Source: CAYSSM01 sp964433905 (lineage in GTDB: Bacteria; Patescibacteriota; UBA1384; UBA12157; JAENIV01). Taken from it: DNA of 37,328 nt. Position numbers and translations under genes: made by a program. Under the pieces are notes generated by a model. It saw only the letters and a program-made list of their open reading frames with translations. It was not told the DNA's origin and did not search any database. Within the stretch, counting starts at the first letter, position 1; each line of letters starts with the position of its first letter. Where the stretch lies: contig CAYSSM010000005.1 of NCBI GenBank assembly GCA_964433905.1, positions 1-37,328 on the forward strand, written 5' to 3'. Shown here piece after piece: positions 14,513 to 22,142 of the stretch.

Positions 14513-15667
14513 ATGAATATCGGAATTGACGCCAACAATATTTTATTCGAAAAAGCCGGTGTCGGGAAATACTCGCTTAATCTTATCAATAATCTGATTA
14601 AAATTGATCGCAAAAATCACTATTTTTTGTATTTTAATTTTTTGCGGCAGAGAAAACAACGAATAGCTCAAGTTAATAAACTTTTACTTAATCCTCTTCC
14701 AAAGAATGTTAAATTGCGTTTTTTAAACTTTCCGGCAAGGTGGCAGGAGTTTCTTTTTTCAACGCCGTTTCCCGCCAAAAAAATAATTAATGATGATTTA
14801 GATCTTTTTTACGCTTCTTATCCAACGGGAATCCCTAAAAACGGCTTTAAAAAAATGATAACAACGGTTCATGATTTGGCTTTTTTGAGGTTTCCCGAGC
14901 ATCGCGGGAAAAAATTAAGCAATTATTACTTAAAACGGCACAAAATTGCTCTTAAAAATTGCATCAAAATCATCGTGCCGTCAAAGGCAACCAAAAAAGA
15001 TCTTCAAGACATGCTCGATATTGACGGTAAAAAAATAACCGTTATTTACGAGGCGGCTGACAGCCGATTTAAGGTAATTCATGACCAAAGATTAATTTCT
15101 AATATTAGCTCAAAATATTTTGATCCGGAAATTGAATATATCCTTTCAGTAGGGACGCTTGAACCGCGCAAAAATCTGCCGCGGCTTATAGAGGCTTATT
15201 CCCAGCTGCCCAATAAGCTTACGCAAAAATATAAATTAGTTTTGGTCGGCGCGAGCGGCTGGAACAATAATTTGCTTACCAAAACAATAGAAAACTTGAA
15301 TCTAAAAGATAAAGTTATTATCACGGGATTTGCGAGCGACGACGATTTGGCATATATTTATAATAAGGCAAGTATTTTTATTTACCCTTCGTTGTATGAG
15401 GGCTTTGGTTTACCTCCATTAGAGGCAATGTCTTGCGGTTTACCCGTAATTACCTCAAATGTTTCTTCACTTCCGGAAGTTGTCGGTAATGCCGCAATTC
15501 TTATTAACCCAAATAACGAGGATGAAATAATGCAAGCGGCAAAAAAATTGCTTTTAGATCAAAAGGTTAAAGATAAATTAATTAAAAAAGGGTTAGTCCA
15601 AGCTAAAAAGTTTTCTTGGCAAAAAACGGCTGAACAAACTTTATCAGTATTTACCAGCGAAAACTAA
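14513..15667 (+). CDS. GT-B glycosyltransferase, family 4-like
   Basis: A cytosolic or membrane-associated enzyme that transfers a sugar from an activated donor. The 384 residues form two Rossmann-like halves. The N-terminal half has a glycine-containing acceptor loop (KAGVGKYSLNL, residues about 14-24) and TTVHDLAFLRFP. The C-terminal donor half has SVGTLEPRKNL and the E-x7-E signature YEGFGLPPLEAMSCG, with Glu near residues 296 and 304. This is the layout of mannosyl- and rhamnosyl-type GT4 enzymes. It is followed after 11 bases by a membrane protein gene, so the two may act on the same lipid-linked glycan. Donor and acceptor are unknown. Confidence 0.93.
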   Translation: MNIGIDANNILFEKAGVGKYSLNLINNLIKIDRKNHYFLYFNFLRQRKQRIAQVNKLLLNPLPKNVKLRFLNFPARWQEFLFSTPFPAKKIINDDLDLFYASYPTGIPKNGFKKMITTVHDLAFLRFPEHRGKKLSNYYLKRHKIALKNCIKIIVPSKATKKDLQDMLDIDGKKITVIYEAADSRFKVIHDQRLISNISSKYFDPEIEYILSVGTLEPRKNLPRLIEAYSQLPNKLTQKYKLVLVGASGWNNNLLTKTIENLNLKDKVIITGFASDDDLAYIYNKASIFIYPSLYEGFGLPPLEAMSCGLPVITSNVSSLPEVVGNAAILINPNNEDEIMQAAKKLLLDQKVKDKLIKKGLVQAKKFSWQKTAEQTLSVFTSEN

Positions 15668-15678
15668 AAGAGGGGTAT

Positions 15679-17202
15679 TTGAAAAAATTTTTAAAGTCTG
15701 ATTGGCTGGCAGTCATTTTTCTTTTTCTTAGCGCCGCCGCTATCAGGACGATCCCGGAATTAAAAGCCGGTGTCTGGCCGATTGGCTACGACACTTTTAA
15801 TACTTATGCCGCCGAATTGGCTAGTTATAACGGACCCTTAATCAATTGGGTTAGAACCGCTAATATTTTATATTTCATATTTCTGCCGTTTAAAGCCGCG
15901 GGTATTGCCCCGGATACGATTATGAAAATCGTCGGGCCGTTGCTTTACGGCGGCTTGATAGTCTCGTTCTACTTTTTTGTCAAAAAATTTCTCAAGTTTG
16001 ATACCAAAAAGTCTTTTTTGGCGGCTTTGTTGCTTCTTCTTCAATTGGGAAGTTTAAGGATAAGTTGGGATCTTTACCGCAATGAATTAAGCCTGATATT
16101 TTTGTTTTTGGCGATGATCAATTTGGCTAACATTACCCGGCCAAAAAATCTATTCTATTTTTGTCTTTTAGGCGGTCTGGTCACGCTTTCAAATGAATTG
16201 GTCACGGTTTTGCTGTTGATTATCACTTTAGTTTATTGGTTTTATTTTTTGTTCAAAAAAAGATGGCAGGGACTTGCCGCTATTTCTATTCCGCTGGTTA
16301 TTTTTGGAACGATTTTCGCTATTGTCGTTGAGTCGTCGGGACAAGTTTTATATGACAAGCATATTATTTTTATGTCGGAAAGAAATTATTTTTGGCGCTA
16401 TTTCTACCGCTATAATCTTGTGATTCCTTACTGGCTTCTAAAGCAAATTATTGGTCAATTATTTTGGCTGCTTTATGGTTTTCTCTTGCCTTTTGCTATC
16501 ATCGGTATCTGGTATTTTAGAAAAAACCTTGTTTTGATTATTCTAACTGGTTGGTTGCTGGCAGGGACTTTTTCTTCGCTGCTTTTTAATGGCAATGGCA
16601 TTTTGGTTTGGGAAAGATGGCTTTTTATGTTGGTTTTTCCGATGGTAATTTTTGCGACTGAGGGTATCTATCGGTTGGGGGAAATCCTTTCAAGACCGAG
16701 AAAGTGGGCAAAAAAAATGCCAAAACTAGCTTATGCGACAGCTGTCGTTTTTTGGATAGGGTTATTGGGATTTTTTGCTTTTCGAGCCAAGCCATTTTTA
16801 ATGGCTTCCTATGCTCAAGCTCGGCCGCCTTTGGCCAATGACGAGCTTAATAATTATTTTCCTCGGACAATGGTTCATAATTCAGTCGGTCTTTTTGATA
16901 TGAAATCAACTTTGGCGGTGGTCAAATGGCTAAATAAAAATGTTCCCAGCGGGGCGGTGGTAATTGTTGATAATCGTTATCGGGGAGTAATGATTACCCG
17001 ATTTGACATTGACAATCGTTATATCATTACCAATTCGTGGTCGGAAAAAATTCAAGTAAGCACTCTTGATTTAGCTAAAAAATTACCCCATCGGCCTGTT
17101 TATCTTATTTGGAATACTTCCAAAGCAATTGATAATTTCGATCGAGTTTATGCCGCCAGCAGTAAAGGTGTCTATGAGGCTTTGCCATCGTTTTATGATT
17201 AA
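15679..17202 (+). CDS. Polytopic membrane protein, GT-C glycosyltransferase-like
   Basis: A 507-residue protein starting at TTG after AGAGGGG. I see about ten hydrophobic helices over residues 10-365, then a soluble C-terminal part of roughly 140 residues (AVVKWLNKNVPSGAVVIVDNRY and RPVYLIWNT). An acidic residue in the first outer loop (WPIGYDTFNTY) and the helix-rich N-terminus with a soluble tail fit the GT-C class, which uses lipid-phosphate sugars, or an O-antigen-type membrane enzyme. No single family motif is decisive. It stands between a GT4 enzyme and comF and is closely spaced to both, suggesting one transcript. Confidence 0.65.
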   Translation: MKKFLKSDWLAVIFLFLSAAAIRTIPELKAGVWPIGYDTFNTYAAELASYNGPLINWVRTANILYFIFLPFKAAGIAPDTIMKIVGPLLYGGLIVSFYFFVKKFLKFDTKKSFLAALLLLLQLGSLRISWDLYRNELSLIFLFLAMINLANITRPKNLFYFCLLGGLVTLSNELVTVLLLIITLVYWFYFLFKKRWQGLAAISIPLVIFGTIFAIVVESSGQVLYDKHIIFMSERNYFWRYFYRYNLVIPYWLLKQIIGQLFWLLYGFLLPFAIIGIWYFRKNLVLIILTGWLLAGTFSSLLFNGNGILVWERWLFMLVFPMVIFATEGIYRLGEILSRPRKWAKKMPKLAYATAVVFWIGLLGFFAFRAKPFLMASYAQARPPLANDELNNYFPRTMVHNSVGLFDMKSTLAVVKWLNKNVPSGAVVIVDNRYRGVMITRFDIDNRYIITNSWSEKIQVSTLDLAKKLPHRPVYLIWNTSKAIDNFDRVYAASSKGVYEALPSFYD

Positions 17203-17205
17203 TCG

Positions 17206-17901
17206 ATGTTAAAGATAATTAAAAAATATCTTTTAGATCTCATTTTTCCTCAATTTTGTATTGACTGCGGCAAGGAAGGCAGTTGGCTGTGCGATAGCTG
17301 TAAAAAGGAAATATTGCCGGTTAGTACTCAAACTTGCCCCGACTGTGGGCGAATTTCTCGTTTTGGGAAGTATTGCTTAAAAGATAGGAAAAATAAATAT
17401 TTAGCCGGCATTATTGTTGCCAGTTACTATCAAGAGGGGGCGGTTAAAGAGCTGATTCATAATTTCAAATATAATCATATGAGCGAAATTGGCATATCAC
17501 TGGGTGATTTGCTGTCTTTGGCATTGAAAGAAAATATCAAGCTTGGCAAAGATCTGTTACTTTCCCCGGTGCCGCTTTTTTATTTAAGAAAATCGCAGCG
17601 CGGCTACAATCAAGCGGAAATTTTGGCTAAGGTGGTGGCGGCAAAATTAAAATTAGAAAAAAATGACTATTTATTAGTTAAAAAACGGCAAACAAAACCA
17701 CAGGTTTCATTAGAAGGAAAAAAACGGCGGAAAAATTTAAAAAAATCTTTCTTTTTTAATAAAAAATATGATGTTTCAAATCGGACAATTATCTTAGTTG
17801 ACGATGTCAGCACCACCGGCACGACTTTGAACGAATGCGCCAAGGTTGTAAAAAATGCCGGGGCTAAAAAAGTTTGGGGGTTGGTGGTTGCGAGAGGATA
17901 A
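17206..17901 (+). CDS. comF: ComF-family phosphoribosyltransferase-like protein
   Basis: A 231-residue protein of the ComF/GntX type, linked in other bacteria to DNA uptake, where ComF works with the helicase ComFA. It has two N-terminal zinc-binding CxxC pairs (CIDCG with CDSCK, then CPDCG with a later Cys). It also has SPVPLFYLRKSQRGYNQAEIL, typical of the family, and the PRPP-loop-like VDDVSTTGTTLNECA near residues 198-212. The ATG lies 3 bases after the previous stop with no Shine-Dalgarno, so translation probably depends on the upstream gene. The uptake role is known for the family, not shown here. Confidence 0.92.
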   Translation: MLKIIKKYLLDLIFPQFCIDCGKEGSWLCDSCKKEILPVSTQTCPDCGRISRFGKYCLKDRKNKYLAGIIVASYYQEGAVKELIHNFKYNHMSEIGISLGDLLSLALKENIKLGKDLLLSPVPLFYLRKSQRGYNQAEILAKVVAAKLKLEKNDYLLVKKRQTKPQVSLEGKKRRKNLKKSFFFNKKYDVSNRTIILVDDVSTTGTTLNECAKVVKNAGAKKVWGLVVARG

Positions 17902-17916
17902 GGGCTTAATACTTCA

Positions 17917-18045
17917 CCTAAAGGATATTCTTTCACTTTCGGCCTCCCTAACCAGCCTACTCGCTCGCTCCTGTTTAATTTCGCGCCCGGCTCATTAAAC
18001 AGGTAGCTCGTTCGACCGGCGCTTCGTTCAAGAACATCCTTTAGG
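17917..18045. repeat. Nested inverted repeat, family N, copy B
   Basis: The outer arms CCTAAAGGATATTCT (17917-17931) and AGAACATCCTTTAGG (18031-18045) pair as in copy A, but with G-C replaced by A-T at one pair. Inner arms CCTGTTTAAT (17970-17979) and ATTAAACAGG (17994-18003) are perfect and unlike those of copy A. The conserved segment CGGCCTCCCTAACCAGCCTA and the right-hand ACCGGCGCTTCGTTC are kept. Confidence 0.8.
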
Positions 18046-18097
18046 CTTTAAAAACATTATCAGGATGTCTCCAATGTGCCGCGCAATATCATAGGGA

Positions 18098-18126
18098 TTG
18101 AATTTTTTTAAGATTTAAGATAGAAT
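18098..18126 (+). promoter_or_regulatory. rpmH operon promoter
   Basis: TTGAAT at 18098-18103, exactly 17 bp, then TAGAAT at 18121-18126, followed by a leader of about 45 nt to rpmH. Confidence 0.68.
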
Positions 18127-18176
18127 AAAAGAGATTCAAAAAGAGGGTATTTTTATTCAGTAATTTGGAGCAAGTA

Positions 18177-18311
18177 ATGAAAAGAACATTTCAACCCCAC
18201 AATCGAAGACGCAGTAAGGTTCACGGTTTTAGAGCAAGAATGAGTTCTGCCTCCGGGCAGGAAGTTATAAGAGCAAGAAGAGCAAAAGGCCGTAAGAAAT
18301 TAGCGGTGTAA
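18177..18311 (+). CDS. rpmH: Ribosomal protein bL34
   Basis: A 44-residue basic protein of the large ribosomal subunit. The sequence begins MKRTFQPHNRRRSKVHGF and continues with the classic RARMSSASGQEVI and RRAKGRKKL, matching bL34 over its whole length. GGAG lies 8 bases before the ATG. Its stop is followed after one base by the rnpA start, the normal rpmH-rnpA pairing. Confidence 0.97.
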   Translation: MKRTFQPHNRRRSKVHGFRARMSSASGQEVIRARRAKGRKKLAV

Positions 18312-18312
18312 A

Positions 18313-18633
18313 ATGCTGGCAAAAAAATATCGCCTTAGTCGTGGTCAAATCGGGTTAATTTATAAAAAGGGCAAAAAAAAGTCATTCGGAAAATTGTCTG
18401 TGAGATATTTGGGCAACCGGGTCGGCTTTACGCGATTTGGCATTTCCGTCAGCGCAAAAGTGTATAATAAGGCGACCGCAAGAAATCGATTGTGTCGGAT
18501 TATCTACGATGAATTGGCCAAGAGCAAATTCATCGTAAACAGGGATATGCTTTTAACCGTATTTAGCCAGTTATCGGAAGAAGAAGCCAAAAAGAATATT
18601 AATGAGATCAAATGTGCAGAAAATTGGCTTTAA
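18313..18633 (+). CDS. rnpA: Ribonuclease P protein component
   Basis: The small basic protein that assists the RNase P RNA in trimming tRNA 5' ends. The 106 residues contain LAKKYRLS at the start, KKGKKKSFGKLSVRYLGN, and the signature ATARNRLCRIIYDEL, equivalent to the RNR motif that contacts the RNA. It overlaps yidD by 22 bases. The RNase P RNA gene itself is not visible in the window. Confidence 0.94.
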   Translation: MLAKKYRLSRGQIGLIYKKGKKKSFGKLSVRYLGNRVGFTRFGISVSAKVYNKATARNRLCRIIYDELAKSKFIVNRDMLLTVFSQLSEEEAKKNINEIKCAENWL

Positions 18634-18848
18634 AATCAATCAAGCTGTATCAAAAAACTTTATCTTTCGACCACGGTCCGTTGGCAGTTTTTTACAGCGA
18701 GGGTTTCTGCCGATTTCATCCCACCTGTAGCCAATACACATATGAGGCGATTGACAAATACGGTGTCTGCCGTGGCAGCTGGATGGGATTAAAAAGAATC
18801 TGTCGTTGCAATCCGTGGACAAAAGGTGGAGAAGACCCGGTAGAATAA
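18612..18848 (+). CDS. yidD: Membrane protein insertion efficiency factor YidD
   Basis: A 78-residue protein that assists YidC-dependent membrane insertion. It has an amphipathic N-terminal helix (LALKSIKLYQKTLS) and the conserved core CRFHPTCSQYTYEAI with GLKRICRCNPWTKGG. All family cysteines are present. The reading frame begins inside the end of rnpA, so the two are translationally coupled. It is in the standard position between rnpA and yidC. Confidence 0.95.
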   Translation: MCRKLALKSIKLYQKTLSFDHGPLAVFYSEGFCRFHPTCSQYTYEAIDKYGVCRGSWMGLKRICRCNPWTKGGEDPVE

Positions 18849-18860
18849 TATGGAAAACGC

Positions 18861-18928
18861 CTAACACGAATTTTTTCACTAATTTATCACGAATAATTAG
18901 TGTTCGATTCGTGAGAGGATTAGTGTTA
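18861..18928. repeat. Intergenic palindromic repeat, family P, copy 2
   Basis: A near-palindrome of about 68 bp between yidD and yidC. It starts CTAACACGAATTTTTTCAC, ends GATTAGTGTTA and has TCACGAATAATTAGTG inside. Compare 4760-4828 and 26706-26776. It interrupts an otherwise compact operon without breaking a gene. Confidence 0.75.
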
Positions 18929-18944
18929 TGAAAGTTCAAATATT

Positions 18945-19742
18945 ATGACATTTATCAAACTTATCTTAAAAACAATTTTATACAAACCGCTATTTAACGC
19001 TCTAATCTTTTTAATTTGGCTCATTCCTGGCCATAATGTGGCCTGGGCGATCATTATTTTAACTATCGTGATCCGAATTATACTTTTGCCTCCATCTTTA
19101 AAGGCCGCCCGTCAGCAGAAAAAATTGCGCGACCTCCAGCCGAAAATTCAGGAAATTCAGGAAAAATATAAAGACAATAAAGAAAAACAAGCTCAGGCGA
19201 TGATGGAATTTTACAAAACTCATAAAGTCAGTCCCTTAGGCTCCTGTCTGCCGCTGCTGATTCAGCTTCCAATTTTAATCGTCCTTTATTATGTTTTCTT
19301 AAACGGCCTTGGTTTTGAGCGTTTTGACCTACTGTATTCATTTACTCCCCGTCCGGATGTGATTAAAACAATATTCTTGGGCATTGATTTAGCCAAGCCC
19401 GAGCGTTGGATTCTACCGGTGCTTGCCGGAGGCTTGCAATATATTCAAAGCCGGCAAATGATGCCGCCATCCAAATCGAATCAGAAAAATGATATGTCGC
19501 AGATGCTTTCCAAGCAAATGCTTTATATCATGCCTTTATTTACAGTGATTATTGCCGGTCAGTTTCCGGCCGCCATGCCGCTTTATTGGATCGTGACTAC
19601 TCTGTTTGGCATTGGCCAGCAATGGTGGGTTGACCGCGAAAATCCTACCAAAATTGAAAGTGGGGAAATTGAGCCGCAAGCCAAAAAAGAAAACAAAACC
19701 AAAAAAGGCGGTGTTGAAGTAACCGTCAGGCGAAAAAAGTAA
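18945..19742 (+). CDS. yidC: Membrane protein insertase YidC/Oxa1
   Basis: The insertase places proteins in the cytoplasmic membrane, alone or with SecYEG. The 265 residues give the short Gram-positive-type form with no large periplasmic domain. The first helices are followed by the basic coiled segment LKAARQQKKLRDLQPKIQ. SPLGSCLPLLIQLPILIVLY is the conserved family core, and helices near ILPVLAGGLQYI and MPLFTVIIAGQFPAAMPLYW follow. The C-terminal tail is rich in Lys, suitable for ribosome contact. No lipobox is seen. jag follows after 8 bases. Confidence 0.95.
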   Translation: MTFIKLILKTILYKPLFNALIFLIWLIPGHNVAWAIIILTIVIRIILLPPSLKAARQQKKLRDLQPKIQEIQEKYKDNKEKQAQAMMEFYKTHKVSPLGSCLPLLIQLPILIVLYYVFLNGLGFERFDLLYSFTPRPDVIKTIFLGIDLAKPERWILPVLAGGLQYIQSRQMMPPSKSNQKNDMSQMLSKQMLYIMPLFTVIIAGQFPAAMPLYWIVTTLFGIGQQWWVDRENPTKIESGEIEPQAKKENKTKKGGVEVTVRRKK

Positions 19743-19750
19743 GGTTAAAA

Positions 19751-20181
19751 ATGAGTTTGGATAAATTTAAAATTGAAAAGTCAACTAAAAAATATATTGG
19801 TTTGATTGATCCTGAAGCTGAAATTGACATTGAGATTGAAGATAACGGTTGCCGCATTAATATTGATTCCAGTTTGTCAGCCATGCTAATCGGTTATCAT
19901 GGTGAAACATTGGAAGCTCTCCAGCATGTTTTGCGCTTAATTCTAATCAGAGAACTTGAGGAATTTGTGCCGATAACGATTGATGTCAGCGGTTATCGCG
20001 CCAATCAATTTGAGGAACTAAAAAAACAAGCCGAGGTATTGGCTATGAGTGTGATTGCCGGCGGCCAATCGCAAAAGATGCAGCCGATGAATTCCTATGA
20101 ACGAAGGATTGTTCATGTTGCTCTAACTGATGTTGATGGCATTGAGGTAGTTTCTGTTGGCGAAGAACCATACAGGTGCAT
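19751..20181 (+). CDS. jag: Jag/KhpB-like RNA-binding protein, 3' end lost in gap
   Basis: A KH-R3H single-stranded nucleic-acid binding protein, usually encoded after yidC. Visible are an N-terminal region, a KH domain with the loop GYHGETLEALQHVLRL (residues about 57-72), and an R3H domain starting QPMNSYERRIVHVAL with the Arg-His pair that names the motif. The assembly gap begins at 20182, just after EEPYRC, a few residues before where the family normally ends. Sequence after the gap in the same frame is not part of this protein. Confidence 0.9.
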
Positions 20182-20281
20182 NNNNNNNNNNNNNNNNNNN
20201 NNNNNNNNNNNNNNNNNNNNNNNNNNNNNNNNNNNNNNNNNNNNNNNNNNNNNNNNNNNNNNNNNNNNNNNNNNNNNNNNN
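20182..20281. other. Assembly gap (100 N)
   Basis: Exactly 100 N, probably a placeholder, so its true length is unknown. It removes the end of jag and whatever lies before the RNA-binding protein promoter. Confidence 0.99.
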
Positions 20282-20286
20282 AAAAC

Positions 20287-20315
20287 TTGCTTTTTTAAAA
20301 AAACTGTGTTATTAT
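20287..20315 (+). promoter_or_regulatory. Promoter of the RNA-binding protein gene
   Basis: TTGCTT at 20287-20292, 17 bp, then TATTAT at 20310-20315. A leader of about 90 nt follows. In it AAGCCGA (20356-20362) pairs with TCGGCTT (20380-20386), followed by TTAT, a weak terminator-like hairpin that could attenuate transcription. Confidence 0.5.
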
Positions 20316-20414
20316 TAAATTGATAATTTTCTATATCTTAAGGCAAGCATTGGTTAAGCCGAATGATTAAGAAATTAGGTCGGCTTTTATAAAAGTAAAA
20401 AAGTGAAAGAGAAA

Positions 20415-20699
20415 ATGAAAAAACTATTTGTTGGTGGCTTGTCTTATGACACATCGGAAGATGTTCTTAAAGAAGCTTTCTCAAAACTTGGCGCAGTAGA
20501 AACCGCTATTATCATCAAAGATAAGATGAGCGGTCGTTCCAAGGGATTCGGTTTTGTCGAAATGACAAACGATGAGGAAGCAGACAAAGCAATCGAAACA
20601 CTTAACGGCACAGAGTTGGAAGGCAGAAAATTGACAGTCAATGTTGCCCGTCCAATGGAAGAACGTCCGCGAAGAGATTTTGACCGCGGCGGTCGCTAA
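20415..20699 (+). CDS. RRM-domain RNA-binding protein
   Basis: A single RNA-recognition-motif protein like the cold-induced Rbp proteins of cyanobacteria and many other bacteria. Start placed at ATG 20415, giving MKKLFVGGLSYDTSED (94 residues); a GTG 12 bases upstream is possible. RNP2 is LFVGGL (residues 4-9) and RNP1 is KGFGFVEM (about 43-50), both with the aromatic residues that stack on RNA. The tail is Arg/Gly-rich. It is a monocistronic unit with a leader hairpin and a terminator. Confidence 0.93.
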   Translation: MKKLFVGGLSYDTSEDVLKEAFSKLGAVETAIIIKDKMSGRSKGFGFVEMTNDEEADKAIETLNGTELEGRKLTVNVARPMEERPRRDFDRGGR

Positions 20700-20718
20700 A
20701 CTTTTAAATAAGTTTATC

Positions 20719-20757
20719 AAAAAAGGGGACGGGTCCTTTGGGGCAAGTCCCTTTTTT
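20719..20757 (+). terminator. Terminator after the RNA-binding protein gene
   Basis: AAAAAAGGGGAC and GTCCCTTTTTTT form a stem around GGGTCCTTTGGGGCAA, with a T run at the end. Confidence 0.8.
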
Positions 20758-20796
20758 TGAATCTATTTATATAAATTAAGATAATTTACAAAAAAT

Positions 20797-21462
20797 ATGA
20801 ACAAAGATATCGCAGTCATATTTGACATGGATGGCGTTCTCTTTCAATCCCAAAAATATATTTGGCGTTCCTTTATGGAACTTCTTAAACCATATGGGGA
20901 AATTAAATTTACAGATAAAGAAATCAGAACTCATTTAGGAGCATCTTTAAGGGATACGGTTGAAGTGTGGAATAAAAAATATAAGTTAAAAATTGATCAT
21001 AAAAAATTTTCTCAGGACGCAACCGAATTAGAATTGGAGTTTATGGCAGGAGAATTAGTGGCCGATAAAGGTGTTATCAGATTATTAAAAGAACTAAAAA
21101 ACAATAAAATCTCTATGGCAGTTGGGACAGCCTCTCAAGGCTATCGAGCTAAAAAAATGCTTAAAATCTTAAAAGTTTCAAATTATTTTCCGGTTGTAAT
21201 TTCTGCTGATGATACCCATAAACACAAGCCCGATCCGGAAATCTTTTTGCTTGCGGCCAAAAAATTAAATATCTCGCCTCAAAAATGTGTTATTCTTGAA
21301 GATTCCGAAAGTGGAATTAAAGCGGCAAATTATGGCGGCATGAAATCAATCGGGGTTAAAACCGCCTTTAATACTGAAGAAAGCCTAAAAACAGCCGATC
21401 TTATCATTCAAAATTTTTCTGAACTTTCATTGTCTAAAATAGACCAACTTTTTTATCAATGA
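20797..21462 (+). CDS. HAD-superfamily phosphatase/phosphomutase
   Basis: A 221-residue cytosolic hydrolase of the HAD class with a four-helix cap, like phosphoglycolate phosphatase or beta-phosphoglucomutase. Motif I is FDMDGVL, with nucleophile D10 and acid D12. Motif II is the Thr in VGTAS. Motif III is the Lys in KHKPDPEIF, and motif IV is the acidic pair in ILEDSESGI. KPDP and ED-S-SG are characteristic of this subgroup. The real substrate cannot be read from sequence. It stands alone between two terminators or promoters. Confidence 0.9.
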   Translation: MNKDIAVIFDMDGVLFQSQKYIWRSFMELLKPYGEIKFTDKEIRTHLGASLRDTVEVWNKKYKLKIDHKKFSQDATELELEFMAGELVADKGVIRLLKELKNNKISMAVGTASQGYRAKKMLKILKVSNYFPVVISADDTHKHKPDPEIFLLAAKKLNISPQKCVILEDSESGIKAANYGGMKSIGVKTAFNTEESLKTADLIIQNFSELSLSKIDQLFYQ

Positions 21463-21489
21463 ATCTTTCGATGAAAATGCCTTTCTGCC

Positions 21490-21518
21490 TTGACTTTTCG
21501 AATAAATAATAGTATTAT
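21490..21518 (+). promoter_or_regulatory. Promoter of a small membrane protein gene
   Basis: TTGACT at 21490-21495, 17 bp, then TATTAT at 21513-21518. The leader to the gene is about 120 nt and has GCGAAGGGA facing TCCCTTTGC, a possible stem. Confidence 0.65.
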
Positions 21519-21648
21519 CAGATATTGACAATCTGTATGCGAAGGGAGAACTGCGACGAGAACCATTATCGGTTGTATCAACAGAATTCCCTTTGCGGGG
21601 AAGATAGTCATAAAACCGCGTGTCTTTAGCTTGTATTTCAGCGAAACG

Positions 21649-21987
21649 ATGGATGAACGGAGATACAACTACGACCAAGTCCAGATGCTTCTTGTCTTTT
21701 TTATTCTTGCTCATGCAATTCAAGCGATGATTGGAATTCAGGCAGTAGGGTTCAATTCCTCAGCCTGGGTGAAAGTTATCGCTGGTTTCTTTGCCTTTGG
21801 AAACTTTGTTGTCATTCTGGCGCAGATCCATCTTTATATCAGAGTTAAGCGTTTTTTCTATAGGGGGCTGTTTTCTAAGGGGAAAAGAAGTTACATGGAT
21901 TATTCTAAGACACAAGTCGTGGCCATGATTACAACAACAGCTGGATTACAGGCTATTTTCATCACATTTTGTCTACGACACTACTAA
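21649..21987 (+). CDS. Hypothetical small membrane protein
   Basis: I do not recognise this protein. With the ATG at 21649 it has 112 residues; a TTG at 21631 would add six. Neither has a clear Shine-Dalgarno. It has about three hydrophobic helices: LLVFFILAHAIQAMIGI, VIAGFFAFGNFVVILAQIHLYI and a last one, TTAGLQAIFITFCL. Basic residues (VKRFFYRGLFSKGKR) lie between the second and third. Its own promoter and terminator make it a self-contained unit. Codon use is less A/T-biased than its neighbours. Confidence 0.6.
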   Translation: MDERRYNYDQVQMLLVFFILAHAIQAMIGIQAVGFNSSAWVKVIAGFFAFGNFVVILAQIHLYIRVKRFFYRGLFSKGKRSYMDYSKTQVVAMITTTAGLQAIFITFCLRHY

Positions 21988-22013
21988 AAGTCAATCTTGT
22001 CTATGCATCATAT

Positions 22014-22051
22014 GGCTCCTTGCGGCTGCGTTCTGCTCGGAGCCTTTTGTT
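22014..22051 (+). terminator. Terminator after the small membrane protein gene
   Basis: GGCTCC at 22014-22019 pairs with GGAGCC at 22039-22044, with additional pairing inside, followed by TTTTGTT. Confidence 0.8.
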
Positions 22052-22060
22052 AACAAATAG

Positions 22061-22078
22061 CTTTTTTGCATATTTTGT
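22061..22078 (+). repeat. 18-bp direct repeat flanking dinD-like gene, left
   Basis: CTTTTTTGCATATTTTGT is found again, perfectly, at 22968-22985, so the pair brackets the dinD-like gene. A shorter relative, TTTTGCATTTTGTC, lies at about 23020-23033. Confidence 0.7.
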
Positions 22079-22142
22079 CAAATTTGAAGTTTCCCCTTAA
22101 ATCCGATATTCTGATATTGATAATATTGTTTTAGAGGAATTT

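Noticed and set aside
20282..20323. C-terminal end of jag after the gap
   Set aside because: The residues are unlike the R3H C-terminus and the DNA contains the next gene's promoter.
21740..21765. GGGTTCAATTCC, like a tRNA T-loop
   Set aside because: The flanking bases do not pair as a T-stem, no acceptor or anticodon arm is present, and it is inside a coding frame. No tRNA was found in the window.
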